Assembly (NCBI RefSeq): GCF_018139145.2
Contig: NC_059481.1
Span: 8,358,368-8,422,367, forward strand
Origin: Gymnogyps californianus
Lineage: Eukaryota > Chordata > Aves > Accipitriformes > Cathartidae
Direction of reading: 5' to 3'
DNA: 64,000 nucleotides
This document shows, piece after piece, positions 12,501-27,500 of this stretch (the first letter of the stretch is position 1; each line of letters begins with the position of its first letter). Made by a program: the position numbers and the translations under genes. The notes under the pieces are model-generated. The model searched no databases, was not told the DNA's origin, and saw nothing but the letters and a program-made list of their open reading frames with translations.

Positions 12501-15500
12501 AGAGAAATTGCTGAAAAATGGAGTAAATAGAGCAGAAGCTTACAAAAAGCACATTGTGACATGCAAGCCTGGTGTTTCTTTCTAACAAGACTTCAGACTG
12601 TTTATTTATCTGAAAGTAATCCATATAATAAATTATTACTTAAGCTAGAAAAAATGGGAATTAGTAGAAGAAAAGTTAGGGTGTGATGAGCTAGACAAAT
12701 GACAGGTTACAGTTCTTTGTGTTGGAAAGGAAGCTTTTAGAGTGGACAGAGTTTACTAATGGAGTTCCTTGGGGACTGTTTTTTGGCTAATCTTGTTTTA
12801 ATATTTTCATTAAAGAAGCAGGGAGGAAAGGTACAAGAGTGACAAAATTTGGAAGGAATTTGCTAATACTGAGGAGACCAAAATGTTAAACACTAAGAGA
12901 TAGATGACCTTGAAAATACAGCAACAGAAACAGGTAGAAATCTCATACTATGAAGTGCAAGGTCATACAGTTGATAGGAATTTCTATATAAATGGGCCTC
13001 ATAAATTGGAAGTGACACAAGGTTAAAAAGACTTGACTGTAGTAATCAATAACAAAACTGACTATGAGTCACTGCTGTGATTTGGCTGTGAGAAAGGAAA
13101 ATATAATTCCAAGATGCATCAAGGAAGATGTTTTCGGTAGGAAGAGAGAATGTTAGTGCCAATAAGTTAAGGCACTTATTAGCCACATACAGAACAGCAT
13201 GCATAGCTCTCGTTACCAAGTTCAGGTGATACCAATTCAAGCTGCAACAGCTGCTCAGCAGCACCACTAAAATGGTCAGGGAGGAGGCTTTTGGTTTAAT
13301 TAGACCTAACAAATCATGAAATATTCTCAGAGGTGAAAATGAAGTATTTTATTCACTGAGAAAAGTTAAAATGATCTGTGTTGGAACAGAACTCACATTA
13401 GTTAAATTTTAGTTCTTATATTTTTCTTGCGTAAAAGTTCCTTAATATAACATTAGTATTAGAAATATTGTATTGTATTTTATCTTCTAAGTCAGCACAT
13501 TTAAATTCTTTTGTACATCACAACTCTTATGTCTGTAGATGTTTTCAGAAAACATCTAAAATCTTAGCATATTCATTTCTGTATTGTATCTGCAAATGTG
13601 TCCTGAGATTGACATTGTTGTCTTGATAAGATTTTGATAATTTACAAGGTACTTCTGATACATTTACAGATGAGTCTTTATCCTGCAAGCATATTTAGTG
13701 ATGGGAAACTCCCATATTTATATATTTGCAGTAGTAGCATCTTATAATGCACAGTACAAAGAACCCTAATGTGAAAGCATGCTGGTGTTAGATCAGACTG
13801 TATTTTTGCCACATCAGTCTTGTTACAAACTTTATTCAAGGTTTTATTTTAGTATAATGATAAGACATGATACAAACAGCATATTTAATTTGGTTAAGCG
13901 AATGGCATTTCTGGGAAGAAAACTCCCAAACTGAACTGCATTGGATGTGCACTGTTTTCTATTTGTTGCTAATTATTGTACATTCCAAGTAACTCCAGGC
14001 AATGTTATGTTTCATGGCTAGGAAACATTATTGTAGAAAGTTGTTCAGCCTTTTACAAGAGCTGGAATTTTAAAAGATTCAAAGTTAGTGAAGGTTTGGT
14101 TGTCAAAATTCTTAGCTTCAGTGTCTCACGTTTTTCTTTAATGGCACTTTTAACTGTGATAGCTAGCTAGGAATAAGTCTAATCATTTCTCTGTTACAAT
14201 GTCTATTTAAGAGCATTTCTGTTGGATTTTTTTTTTTCTGGGAGAGGACTCAGTTTCTGAAGAAAGTAATATTAGGAGAAAGTGAATCTAGATAAAGAAC
14301 TGAAAATTGGAAAGAGTTTTAATGATGTTGATATTCTTAACCTCCAGTTTATTCAGGCTTTGGTGAGTAGTCTCTACACAAAGGTAAGTATTGTGTTCTA
14401 TTTTTAGCACAAAAAGAAAAACAAACAAAAAAAGTAACATGTGCCTGTTCCATTGTACACATCCTTTCTTTGTTTTATGCCTTGTTTTCATTTTCTTTTT
14501 GCTCTCTGTGTTTGTGCAAGGCAAAGGCACTTTAACTCTGCATGTTGTTTGTGCATACTACAGAAAACAAGTCTAATAAGTAGCTGTTTTCTTTATACAT
14601 CAATTGTGCTGTGATGCTTTAATGGGTGAGCTTTTGGCTTGCCAGTAAGTCTGAGAGAGGGAGTTAAAAATACAGTTTGAGCTTCTTCATGGCTGTCAAA
14701 AGTTAAAAGTTCCAATAGAATCTGTTGTGTTATTAGACAAAGAACTGCCTCAGTCTGTTAATCCATGTAATGACTTGGAGAAGGAAATAGAGTCTGAAGA
14801 GCTTGGCTTCTACAACAGACTCTTGCTAAAAATGTCGTACCAGTGACTCAGTGATGTTATCGAAGGGAACTGCAAAGTTTCATGGGTCATTTTACAAAAA
14901 CAACAAAATAAAACTGCTAAAAATTTTCCCGTGCTAGTTGCAGCTAAGAGTGCCAAGATCTTTCCAAAACTCCAAAGAGTTTCTCTTTGGAAAATTAGCC
15001 CTTACCCAGGTGAGTGAGTTGCTGACTTAATTTCCTTTTTTGCTGAAGATCCTACTCCAACATGAATTCTTTCAGGAAAGGCAATGCAACATGGCCACAC
15101 TGATCCATGCGCTGTCATAAATTACCTTCACACAGAGCAGCATGGTAATCACGAGCAAGAAATGTGACTTCTTGATACCCCGGAGGAGATTCAGTCCTTT
15201 ACCTTTCCTTGCTTTGTGTTAATGATGTTTCTATGAGGTGCAGTAAAGACTGTAACTGAAGGCTGGGTTTGTGAATACTACTTAACTGTAATATAGCAAA
15301 GTTTCTTGTAAAACATTTTGGAGTTAGTTTTGGCAGACAAATGAAAACACTTTTAGATTTGGCCTGAGATAATTGTGTTTTCTTACTGAAAAGTAAAACC
15401 AAAAGAGTGGTTCCCAGTTGAATCAATCGAAACTTTTTTTTATTGGGGATTTAAAAAAAAACAAAACAAAACACCTACATATCTGGTAGTAGGTCTAGTA

Positions 15501-18500
15501 GCCATCTGAATGCAGTGCACGTTGGGATATACAAGATGAGTTCAGTTATTGTTTCTCACTATTAGCATTTAATTATTATTCGCGTTATTAGTGTTTATTG
15601 CTTTAGGTGATGCCCATCCTGCTTCTAATAACGTGAGCTCCAAACTAAGATGAAAAGAGCATATGAGGAATAATAAGAAAGCTAGTAAAGATGAAGAAAT
15701 AATTTTTTCTGTAAAAAGAGGTCTTGCAAATAGTAATAGTAATGGTAATTCCATATGGACCAAACTTAGATTATTTGAACTAAATCTTCTTTTTACCTGT
15801 AGAAGCAGGTTAATCCAGGAGACTGACTTGGATTGAATCACCCCAAAAGATGAGAAGGCATATGGTTTTCTTAACTATGGAATTTTTAGAGTCTCTTCTG
15901 CAATTTACAGATGTGAGAGTAATGCTTTAAGACTTGTAAATGAAAACTTTACTGGAAACTAGACAAAGGTCTGGACACTGGCCAGGGTTTGAAACCATGA
16001 AAAATCATATGCTTTTTTTTGGGAGAGATCCAGAATCTAAATATATTTCTTTCTATATCATGTCTGATTGGGCATAAAAAATACAACTACAAAATATCTG
16101 CTTCACACCACAAAATTTGCCTAAAGATGTGTCAGGAATGAGGACAACGTATGGTAGGACTATATAATGTTAAGAGCAAAATTTTAATATTTGCGAAGTC
16201 ATATATTTTAAATTCATCTTACGGTACAGCATAAAAGCTTTGATTAAAACTGGCATTCCCAATTAAGGAAAGTAGCTTTTCTGGCTAAGAAAAATAATGT
16301 TCAGCATCCTTCTATCATGGAACTCTACAGGAAGAGTTTCTCAATAAGGTCTCACTGAAGAGGGTTGAAGAGGATGTTTCAATGGCACTCACCTAATTCA
16401 TAGGCAACTGAAAAATTAATTAAGTAAACCTGAATGGAAGCTGAACTTTGAGCTGCTGGTATGTTAAGGATACTTAAAAATCATACACGTAAGCATACAT
16501 ACACACCCCACTGCCTAGACACAACATATTTTTTCTGATTGCCTTCTGACCCTTATTGCAGCCTCCCTTCATGTTCATGAGTGGATTTGTCTGAGCCTTA
16601 ATAAATCTCCTGTATCTTTTGGATAGCTTTTACTGCTTTTCATACATGGAAATGTTTCCAAAAGAGTGCTTATGTGTTGTGATGTTATTTTAGTGTAACC
16701 AGTATCCAACACATTTAAGAAACAAGTGACACAACTATTGTGGTCCCCAGAATTACAGAATTCTGTTGTGAAATTGAGCAAAGGCAGTGACATGTTAATG
16801 ATTTTTGTTTGAGCCATGGAAAGTGGAATATATCACAGACCCCCTCATTTTGAATAGCCAGATTTTTTTTTTTATCTCTTAAAAGAAGAGCTAATGACAT
16901 GGAAGCGTTCAGGCCTCTCAATTTGACAAATGCTTCCCTTAGAGCTATTCTTGCTAGAAGCATAGTTGTTGGTGTTCCTGTTGCATATGGAAAATCCTCT
17001 TCACTAACCCCTTTTACTTTGTTTAGCAGTGCCTGTCATAACCTCCAGACTGTGTGCTTTCTAGGGAAAGCCATTTGCTGCAACTGACACAAAGAAATAG
17101 TAGACCATTAGAACATGCATGGTAAAGGACTCCTAAATCTGAAAATCCTGCAAAATTTAAGCAATAGTGTGTAAAATGTAAATAAACGGTATGTTTCATT
17201 TGATCCCTGTTTACCTAAGCATTTTATATCTCTTTGGGCAAAGCTTCTTGTACAATAGCTGACACAAAATCAGGACTGGACTACTGCTATTTAAAAGTTT
17301 ATCCAATCAAAAAGATGATGGGAATAGGTTGGAAACATTAGGCTAGCATTTGTTTGCTTTTATATTGCTGATTTACAGCAGTATCTTGAAGCAGGGTGTG
17401 GTCCATTCTCTATTTTGTTGAGATTAGTAGTTAAGGTACTTACATATAAGCTGATTTTTATTGTTTGTCAGTTCAAGGCTTTTGGATGCCATTGACTAAT
17501 GTTTGAAAGTTCCAACTCATGTACTTCCTAGGTGAGAACTCTAAAACATGGAGTGTTTTTTGGGGAAATCTAGGTGGTCTTGGTTGCTCTAGAGTCCCAG
17601 GCAAGATGAGGCAGTCAAAACTAAGGTCTGTTGATTTCTTGGTGTATTATCATTGTGCTTAAATTTTTTTATATCCTTATGCAGTTCCGTTGTGTTTTCA
17701 CTCTCCTTAACTTGCTCACTGTCCTGGTTTCAGCTGGGACAGAGATAACTCGCTTCTTTTTAGTAGCTGGTACAGTGCTGTGTTTTGGATTTAGTGTGAG
17801 AATACTGTTGATAACACTCTGATGTTTTAGTTGTTGCTAAGTAGCGTTTATCTTAAGGCAAGAAGTTTTCAGTTTCCCATGCTCTGCCAGCAAGCAGGTG
17901 TGCAAGAAGCTGGGAGGGAGCACAGCCGGGGCAGCTGACCTGAACTAGCCAAGGTGGTATTCCATACCATGGAACGTCATGCCCAGTATATAAACAGGGG
18001 GGAGTTGGCCGGGAGGGGCGGATCATGGCTCAGGCATCAGTCAGCGGGTGGTGAGCAACTGCATTGTGCATCACTGGCTTCCCCCCCCCCTTTTTTGTTA
18101 TATTCCTTTTCATTACTATTATTATTATATTTCATTATTACTATTGTTAGTATTATATTTTACTTTAGTTATTAAACTGTTCTTATCTCAACCCACGAGT
18201 TCTGCCTTCTTTCCCGATTCTCCTCCCCATCCCACGGGATGGGGGGGAGGACGGACAGGGAGTGAGGGAGCGGCTGTGTGGTGCTTGGCTGCTGACTGGG
18301 ATTAAACCACGGCACTCACCTTGCCAAATGAAAAGTAGGTATCACTCTCAAAAGAATGAATGGAAAAATAGCAAGCAAGCAAGAAAAATCTATCACAATT
18401 GGATTAAAAATGATGAGTTCTGTTTAGAAAGAGACTTTTTGGAAAAAGCTTCCCTTTTTGTTCAGGTTTAAATGAATAATGAGTAGGTGATACTTTTCTC

Positions 18501-21500
18501 AGCATCAGATGCTCTGTCTAAAAAGTATCATAGTTTTCTGAGCTGTTATTTCTTGTTTCTCCTGTCTTGCATGCATGCATAAATGCAAGCCAAAGATAAG
18601 TCGACAAACTCACCATGAGTGTAGTTTGTACCCAGACAGCCCTGAAGGGAGAGGAGATGCTGTTAACTAACCATTGTTAACCCTCTGTTGAAAAATCCAT
18701 GAAGAGGAGAGCATATAAAACCATGCCATTCATACTGACTGTCTTCCCTGTGTGTTTCATGGCTTTCAGATCATCCAGATAATGCTACTAGTGGGTGGCA
18801 TTAGTGACTCTTGGAACTGGAAGAAAGATGTGTTTAGAAAGAGGCTAATATAAGAATTCATTGGAGCTGGTACCCTGTTTTCATTAGTGAGGCAATGATA
18901 GTGTCAGTGGAGGATGTGCATATGAGTGCCTGTTCAAAAATTAGCTCCTTAGTTATCAGAGATGATTCTGTATGTGATTCTTTATCAGTAAAGCGCAGAG
19001 GATACACTTTTTTTTCTTTGAAAATCAGACCCATCCAATGTCTACCAAAAGTCAAATTTCTAATTCTTTACTAAAACATGATTAACATTGGGAAATCTCT
19101 TTTTTTCTGGTGTCTAAATACAGCTGATCTTTCCTGAACTCCTTATTATCAGACACTGCTATCATGATTTGAAGTACTGTGGAAGACAGTGGTCTGAGAT
19201 AATCCATAAAAACTCATCCCACAGTTTAACAAAGGGAAGGTTGTTCTGTTCCGCTCTCCCTGGACCTCCCAGGTCTGTGTTCTTTATTTACCTGGGCTAT
19301 TTGCAGAAGGGGTTAGGAACCTGGAAATTTGTTTGCAGATGTTATTAGCAACTACAATGTTAGAACTGTCAGCAGAGATCCGTATCCCTATCATTTTCTG
19401 GTTACTTCTGTTCAGAATTAATTTCTAGGTGCAGGGAATTGGAGAAAGCAGAGAATGTCATGTCTTGTTCAGTAATAGCAGAACCATGATTTTTAAAAAG
19501 TTATTAACATATTAGTAAGGAATTTAGACCTAGATGATATTTCTCCCTCTTTTTAAAATTAGAATGCTTTCCAAAGGAGAAGTAATTTGAAAAAATACCC
19601 AGCATTGAATTCATGGCATATACAAGAACTGTAAAATATAGTCAGAGTACAGATGTACTCTCTATACAGATGTACTCTATTTTGTGCATACAAAAATGTA
19701 TTCAGTACAGATCATTGTTTAGCACAATTTGTTTGCTTGGTGGTCTAAGACATAAAGGAGTGCAACCTACTCTCAGAAGTTGCTTATATCAAAATAATTG
19801 ATAAAAGACCCTTGTCAGTTTGTTTTAATTTCTCTACTTATGTATCTCCTGCTGCTGTTTATTTGAAATTGCCTCTCTTGAAAGCATTTGGGCAGGTGGT
19901 AGGGACAGAACAAACAGTTCCAGTTCCTCAGAGTGCCGTAAATGGGAGTATGTGGGGATCTGGAGAATAAAATGAGAATATCAAAACAAAAGTCACGCTA
20001 AAAAACCTTGGAAAAGATGATGAAACAGATTAAATATCATGTTTCGGTTTCTGCTTGCTGTTGTGTGTCTCCACTCTTCAGAGACATATCTCTTAAGTCA
20101 CCTCTGAATCAAATAATGCATTTATATTTAATGGTTTCAAAAGAGGGAGAAATAAATGCAGTGTAACCTGTCCTTTAAGAGACAAAAACTAGTAGGTTAT
20201 CCTTTTGCTTCCTTCTAAAATATCTGTTTATTATTTACAGATGTATTAGAGGATGTATTTTTATTCCTCCTCTTGCTAAATTTGTGTTTCTGTCATTGGT
20301 GTTGAACACTGGGTTGCCTCAAAATTCTCCAAAGAATCACCTCTTTTTGATTCTTGTGCCTTACTCTTTTAATCTTTCTCTTCCCTGTAAAACCCTTCTT
20401 TACTATGTGAAACTTCAAAACTTGTTTTTCACATCTCCTTTATTTAGAATCAAGTATTGAAGTGATGGTTAGAACAGAAGGCAAAGAAATAGCACCCACC
20501 CTCCAAACTGTTAACTGTTCCTTTTGTCTTTTTATATCAGGTGAAAACTTCATGGAAGAATGCTGATTCTCAAAATCTTGATATCTCTTTTATTGTCTGA
20601 TTAAGTTAGGTAAATAATTTTTTCCTCTTTTCTATCCTTCATTGTGACATAATTTAAAAATATTAGTTAGTTCTCCATTAAAAACGTGAGTTTAAGTACA
20701 ATAATCAATAAGCTTGTGAGACTGTTGTTGCAAAGAACAGGGAAACCAGTGCACAAAGAAACCAGCAGTGCCTCTTTGTTTAGAACTCAGCTGCTGGGTT
20801 CTGGGCTGATGGCCTGTGCAGAACAATACATCCAAATCTCTCTCTCCTCTCTTGAAAAGGGTGCAGAAGGAGGCACCAACCACAAAACTATTGAACAGCT
20901 TGCATTATTTACGGGGTAACAAATATACTGTCCTCCTCGTTTCCTTATCTAAAGTAAAATACTTCTAAATATGAATGTTTAAGTGCTACTTGTGCAATGC
21001 ATAATTGCTAAATTGAATTTAGTACCCCAATGGTTTAATCTAACCTAATCGGAATTTTATGAACAAAAATACTGGAAAATCATTACAGTATGTCTTTCCA
21101 GGAATGCTTTGGACTACCACATAATCTAGATCTCAAATTGTTACTGTAAATTAATGTTAACAAATATTAATCTCTCTTCCATGTGTTACCTAACCAAAAC
21201 TTTCATAGTTTCAAGTAAGATTTAAAAGAAGGTAAATGTTGGAAAAAATAACTTTCACTGTTCATGAAAATGCTTTTTTTCAAATGTATGCATGACTGTA
21301 TTTTTCTGGCCAGGGTTTCTGCCAAGGTATTCAGATGCCTGATTTGGAGCTTAAATTTCCTTTTTCTTGATATTAAAAGCAAAAAGAAGAAATAGTCATA
21401 AACTGCCTGGGTGAAATATATTTGTTCCTATGATGTTATCGGATAGAGGAAGGGGTAAATGAATAATGACAAATGTGAAGCTAAGTAGATTAGGGCTCTT

Positions 21501-24500
21501 CAGCCAGGAGGCAAGACAACTAAGAGTGATATGGTATAGAGGTCTATAAAATCATAAATGGCATGGAGAAAATAGAGGGGGGATCACTTGTATGTCTCTC
21601 CCAGTACAAGAGGTAAGGATTATTTTGATAACAAAATATTTTGATAGCAAAAGATGATGAAATGGTTCTCCTCGAGACATGTGGTTGATCTGTGGAATTC
21701 CTCGCTGGGTGTGATGTGGGTATTAAGCATTTATATAAGGTTAGTTGGAAACTGGAAGTGTCTATGTAAGAGAAATCCAATGAGGATTACTAAACACATA
21801 GACACCACCACTTACTCAGGAGATCTGTGAACTGAAAATGATTGATGACCGGGCGAGTACATGGGGGAAGTGCTATATGTATATGTAAACTTCCCCTGCT
21901 GAGTATGCATCTGGTTTTGGTCACTACTGCAGGTGGTTGAACTAGATGGACCTTGGGTTTCATCCACTACAGCCACTCTTATGTTTGATGTAGAGCTACC
22001 CGGCATTAATTTTGACTTAGATTTTGGCTGGTTTTTTAAACAGAGACAATCTGTGAAATATGACAGGTTTTGGAAAATATTTCAGTTGAAAACTTTTTTC
22101 ATTCCCCCTTTACATCCAAGTTATCAGTTTTAATATTTGCTGTTGTTCAAAATTATTAATTGTCTGGAAATATTTGTTAATTTAGTAATTAAAAAAATAA
22201 TGTTGAAATCAGAATTGCTCAACAGCATATTTAGGCTAATTTATGTTGAAATGTTTGGAGCTTTGATTTGTGATTTTGTTGCTGTTGAAGTTTTGGCTTT
22301 TTATCTAGTTTGGGCTAGAAAATGTTCTTGGGATATGAAAATATTTTCCTGTTCAGCTCTAGTAAAAAGTCAAGTCAGCTCTTACCCTGGAAGAGGTGGA
22401 GAAGAGCTAAAAAGGAAATATGGATCAAAGGATTCAAAACTGTACATGTACTTGCTTATAACATCATGATTCAGAGCATTGTTTTCTTCAATTTTATTTC
22501 TAAGGGACCAGGAGAAAACCTCTATTACTTATGTGCATATCCCTTGGAAACCATTTCATGTATACTGACACTATCATGACAGGTGTAAATTTTGATTAAA
22601 AAAAAGACAGTCTTGCAAAAGATAAGACATTTTTGGAGTTGTATTTTAGGATAGTTGTGCTGGAAGTGGGAGTTCTTTTTCTTCCTATGGCCTTAGTTTT
22701 TTTGCTGTGTGATCCTTCAGTGAAATCACTTGTCTGGTGCCAACTTGCTATGTCAGAAATTCAGCATAACTTCTGGATTACAACATTCCATAGGACGAGG
22801 AGAAATTAAATATATGTAGCAAGAATGTGTGTTTGAAGCTCAGAAAAAAAATAATGGGGAACTTGTAAGAGTGAGAAGATAGAAACATTAGAATCTTTAG
22901 AATATTAGCACAGGAAGGCATTACTGAGTGAAACTAACTCGCTGGGCCATGGGACAACCCTCCAGGCCAGACTGCAGCATAATAGCTATATTCCCTGTGG
23001 AAGGCAGAGCCAAGCTGGTAGGTGGTGGGTGTAGGTGCAGGCACAGTATTCATGTGCACAGCCAGCCTTGCCTGCACAGGGAAGTTAGTGGATTGTAGGT
23101 TTACTTACAAATTTTTGGTACTAGCTATTCTCACAAACTCCCCTTGTGAATATTTATTCCTGGCACCATTCTGATACTCAGAAAAAGACAAACACCTGTC
23201 TCAGAGTTTGCAGAAAGGCAGTGGGAAATGAAGAAGTCAATGGTGTATGGAAGATGATTGAGTGTTGCAGTGGAAAGGAGAAAAAAAAGGGGGGTGTGGG
23301 GGTGGGTGGAATTTGGATGAGTTTTAGCTTTAGGACTGTAGTAAAAATTACAAAGAGATGAGACAGCTTTCCAGCACCAGGCAGCCCATTGGTTAAGTGG
23401 GGGAATCTGCCTAGCTTGAGTATAATTAAATCCCAGTCTACCAAAGTGGCCTTTGTTCAATTCAAGGAATAGGACTAAGCATCCAAAGGTCTCAGTCTGA
23501 GTGGTGACTTGGCATCTGATCCCTTAAAATTTTTGTACTTCCAAGAAATTTGCGTTTTAGAGGACATATTGGGAAGATTTTTAAGGATATGTTCTTGGGA
23601 GCTATATTTTGCTTTAATCACCCTCTCCTCCCTTTCTTCTTGTTTCCATTTCTCTTGCCTCTCAGATGTGGTCCTGTTTTTTTCCATTGTGTCCTTTGAT
23701 TTTTTTTTTTTTTTTTTTAAATAGAGTTGTTTTATTTTTACTGGTTTTGTCTGAAAGCCTTAGTTAAGCCAAAATAGCTGAGGGGAAATCTTGGTTTTGC
23801 AGCACATAAGAACTGTTTGCTTTGACAATCACTAGGTGGGTTCGTCTAAGCAAGAGTTTGATGTTTCGCTGATATGGTATCAAAAGGCTTCGATCATTTT
23901 AAGTGTATCCTGAATTTCTCCAAACTCATCTTTTACAGTGAAAGCCTGTAGTTATTTCTTCTAAAACCTCTGCAGTGCACACTGTTTACAAAAGTTATCT
24001 TCGTGCAATTATGTCTAGAAATGAGATTGCTTATAAAACACTGAATTACTTTTTTTTTAAATTAGACTCTAAGAGGAAGGAAAATTTACTGTGGACGTAT
24101 TTTAAAGTAGATTCTGCATACTAAACCAGTGTTAGAGTTTTTATTACTGCTGTTGTACAATTTTTGTTACGATTTTCCTTGTATAGGTGAACTGAGTCCA
24201 GATTATAACAATTGCTATAGCTTGAGCCATAGTTTGCAAAAATTTCTCGACTACTTTTGTCTAGTACCCTAGTACAACTGGCTCTTTTAGTAAAAGTAGT
24301 CACACAATGGTGTCCTACAAAGATTTGTTAACATACGTTTGGGGTGAGTGATTATCAAAATTGGCAAAGCTGTTGCTGAGCTCTGCAGGCCTTTCCAGGA
24401 GTCCTGTGAAAACTATTATGCAAGATATTATTTTGTGGAATACTTAATACTATATACGTTGTACAATGCAAAAAGTCATTAAAAAGATTAACAGTGTATA

Positions 24501-27500
24501 AAACTTCTATTAGGAGTTTTATCCCTTTTACCCATGAGGCCAGACAGACACCTTTGCACACTGTGATTCCAATCATAGAGACAAGACGTATAAAATAATC
24601 AAAAATGTATTTTAAAAGTCATGATGCTAAGGTCCAGTAAGTTAGATGGCTAGGCAGCTGATATTTGTCCCATTCAAAGCCTTAAATCTCAATTTCAAGT
24701 GAAATAAAGCTGCCTCTCGGCAGCACTGCAAGGGCACACGGTGCTGGAATTTTAACCTGCTACTACAGTGACAGTGAGAATTCTGTTTCTGGGCCTCTGG
24801 CAGTATTTGGGGTTTGGGTGTAAAATTCCAAATTTGGCATGGGGAGAGAAAGAAATACTTGTTTTGTTTCCTGGTGACTTAAAAAAATTGTAGGTTTTGA
24901 AGCTGTTCTGAGTCCAAAAATCTGGAAACCGGTAGCAGTAAATATGTATTAGAGGGCAGTAAAGTAGTACGTAATGATATGTTAGAGTATAATTTGGTTC
25001 ATAATTATCAATTATAGCTATGTAATTTGTATAATTATCTTACGTAGTGTTGTGTAAAGTGCATACACACAGAAACATACATATATATATTTATAAAAAT
25101 CTATACACAATTGTTAAATGCTATATATAAATACTACGATGCTTATACGTACTTGATAAAGTATATGACATTCCCCTCGTTGTTACAGTATTTAATATGA
25201 ATGAAATGTCACTTTGGGCATTTGTATTAGAAGGTTCAAGTGTTTGATATTCAGAGACCATATACATAAAATGTCCCTGAATGTTTCTAAATCTTCGCTG
25301 TGCATCCATGCATTGCTGAACACTTTACAGGCCCAGAGCATGGTTCTTAATGCAGGTGAAGGACATGCTGACAGAACAGCTGCAGTAGTTTGGATAACCT
25401 TGAAAATGCTTGTACCTACGAAGTGATTAACCTAGTTTTTCTGAACCTTTCTCACAGTGGTTGAGATAATTCACACTAATTTGAATAAAGCTGGACAATG
25501 TGGTTGGTCCATAGATGTAATTTGTTGATCATCTTTCTTTAGTCAATTTGTATGCGTTAGTGTATGAAAAGAGAAATATAAAAATTCAGATACCCATAGA
25601 AGGGCAAGCACAAAAAGCAAGAGAGAAAAATGTGGGCTTTTTGTTGTTTTGTTTGTTTGGTTTGGTTTGTGTTTGGTTTGTTTTTGTTTTTTTTAAAAAA
25701 GGATGTCTAGACAGATAAAAAGTTTTTTGACCAAGCAGTGACTAAAATGATGGACACTTTCCTGTGTGTATCCGTCACAGAAAGGCAGAGACTGTTCCTT
25801 TGGACATGATTTCAATAAATTATTTATGTTTGTCAACTACCTGTCATTTTAATGGGTGTTGCAAGTACTCAGCACCTTATAGGATTGGGCTATTTGTTTT
25901 CTTTGGATTTCTGTGTTTCTTGCTAGCCTGTTCTTTCACCCTTTCATCTAGCTCTTCTGAAATCTGTTCTCCTCCTTTCCTCCTTCCTTCTGAGCCAGAA
26001 GATTTTAAGTGCTGTCTGCTCACTTGAAACCTTGGTTAAGATAAAGCAAGAACTGGTAAGATGACTCTTTCTGAAAATTCTGTGATCAGACTTTATGCTG
26101 CATATATTTTTTTGCCCACTTTTACAGGCTGTCTGAAAACTTCTCACTGAAGGCACCTGGGAGGAAGGAGAAAATCCAGATTTAAACTAGGGGATAAAAG
26201 TATATGAGGGGTACAAAGCCTCATTCTTCAGGGCATAAGACAACCACTGATTTCCTGGATAAATTCTAAAATTTTTTTTTCTGGATTTTTCAGTATTGAA
26301 CTCTCTCTGACCAGATTTTTAGAGTGTTTCTGGTTTGATCTGTTATGTCTATTCCTGTAGTCCTAGGTGTTTGGGCTTTGACAACAGTATGTCAGATTGA
26401 AGGAAATTTTAACATTCACTTTCAATTGGATTATTTTTTATTTACGTGCTTGTTGTTTATCAGTTGCAGAATGACACGAAGCAAACTGTGAAGAATGAAG
26501 TTGCTTTCCATATTTTGAATACATAGAAATTGATGAATAAAATCACTATGTTCCAAAGTAAATTATAGTATGATTGTTATGTATTTGGTTTTGAGAACAC
26601 CTGAAAGCACCCACAATTTTTTCAGTTAATACGTCTTAATTATAGATTGCTAGAACCTATTGCAAAACTATTGGGAAAATGAGTAAAAGTATGAACTGCA
26701 AGTATTATTTGAAGGTTTGGAATTCCAGATCCAATAATTTGCACTAAGTAGGAGTGGTCAGCAGAACAAACTGAAAGCCAGGGACAGACAGACAAAGGGT
26801 TCTGCAGGGGTAGAACAACCCAGGGATGCTTATGTTGGCCATGATGGTTTTGGTCTGTGAACAGAGTTTCAGTCTCCCAGTCAGTCAAAGCCTTTTTGTG
26901 AACAACATGTTCCTGATGATAAAAACTATACTTTGAATAAAAATACTTTTTTTCCCATGACGTTGTTTTCCTACTCAGGATGGGGTTTTATTTTGTAACT
27001 ATTTTCCATGTTGGAAGTGCAAACTGTCTTAATTCATCAGCTGCTCTTGCTCATTCTCTCTAGACTCCTTCCAGCTTCACAAATGTATGAATATGAGAAG
27101 AGACATCATTCTGTGGAGTTTCTTTGATCTCTGCTTGTGATATCTCATTGGGGAGAAATTTATCATAAATTAACTGAACCATGAATGAGCTGTTGAAATT
27201 CTTCACATTATTAGATTTGCTGGTGGATGGTTAATGAAATAGTCTTGTGTTCTGTCACCGTGAGCTGTTCAACAGAATCCAGCAGGGCAGCACAGTGAAA
27301 GTGTGCTGAAGCCAAGTTTGCTTTGCAAAGCAAACTGGATCTGCTTTAGTGGAGAAAATTCAACAAACATGGACAATATTAAATTTTACTATAAATTTGT
27401 GGGGTTTCTAAGTTGGAAATATGAAATCTTTCCAAAAGGAGTGTCCGTTTTGCTAAATGATGTCTCATCTTCCAGGGCTAGAAATGTAGGGATTTTGATT

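Noticed and set aside
19648..19678. Repeated 14-base unit as a CRISPR-like array
   Set aside because: Only two copies, with a 3-base gap, in a vertebrate genome. It is a small local duplication.
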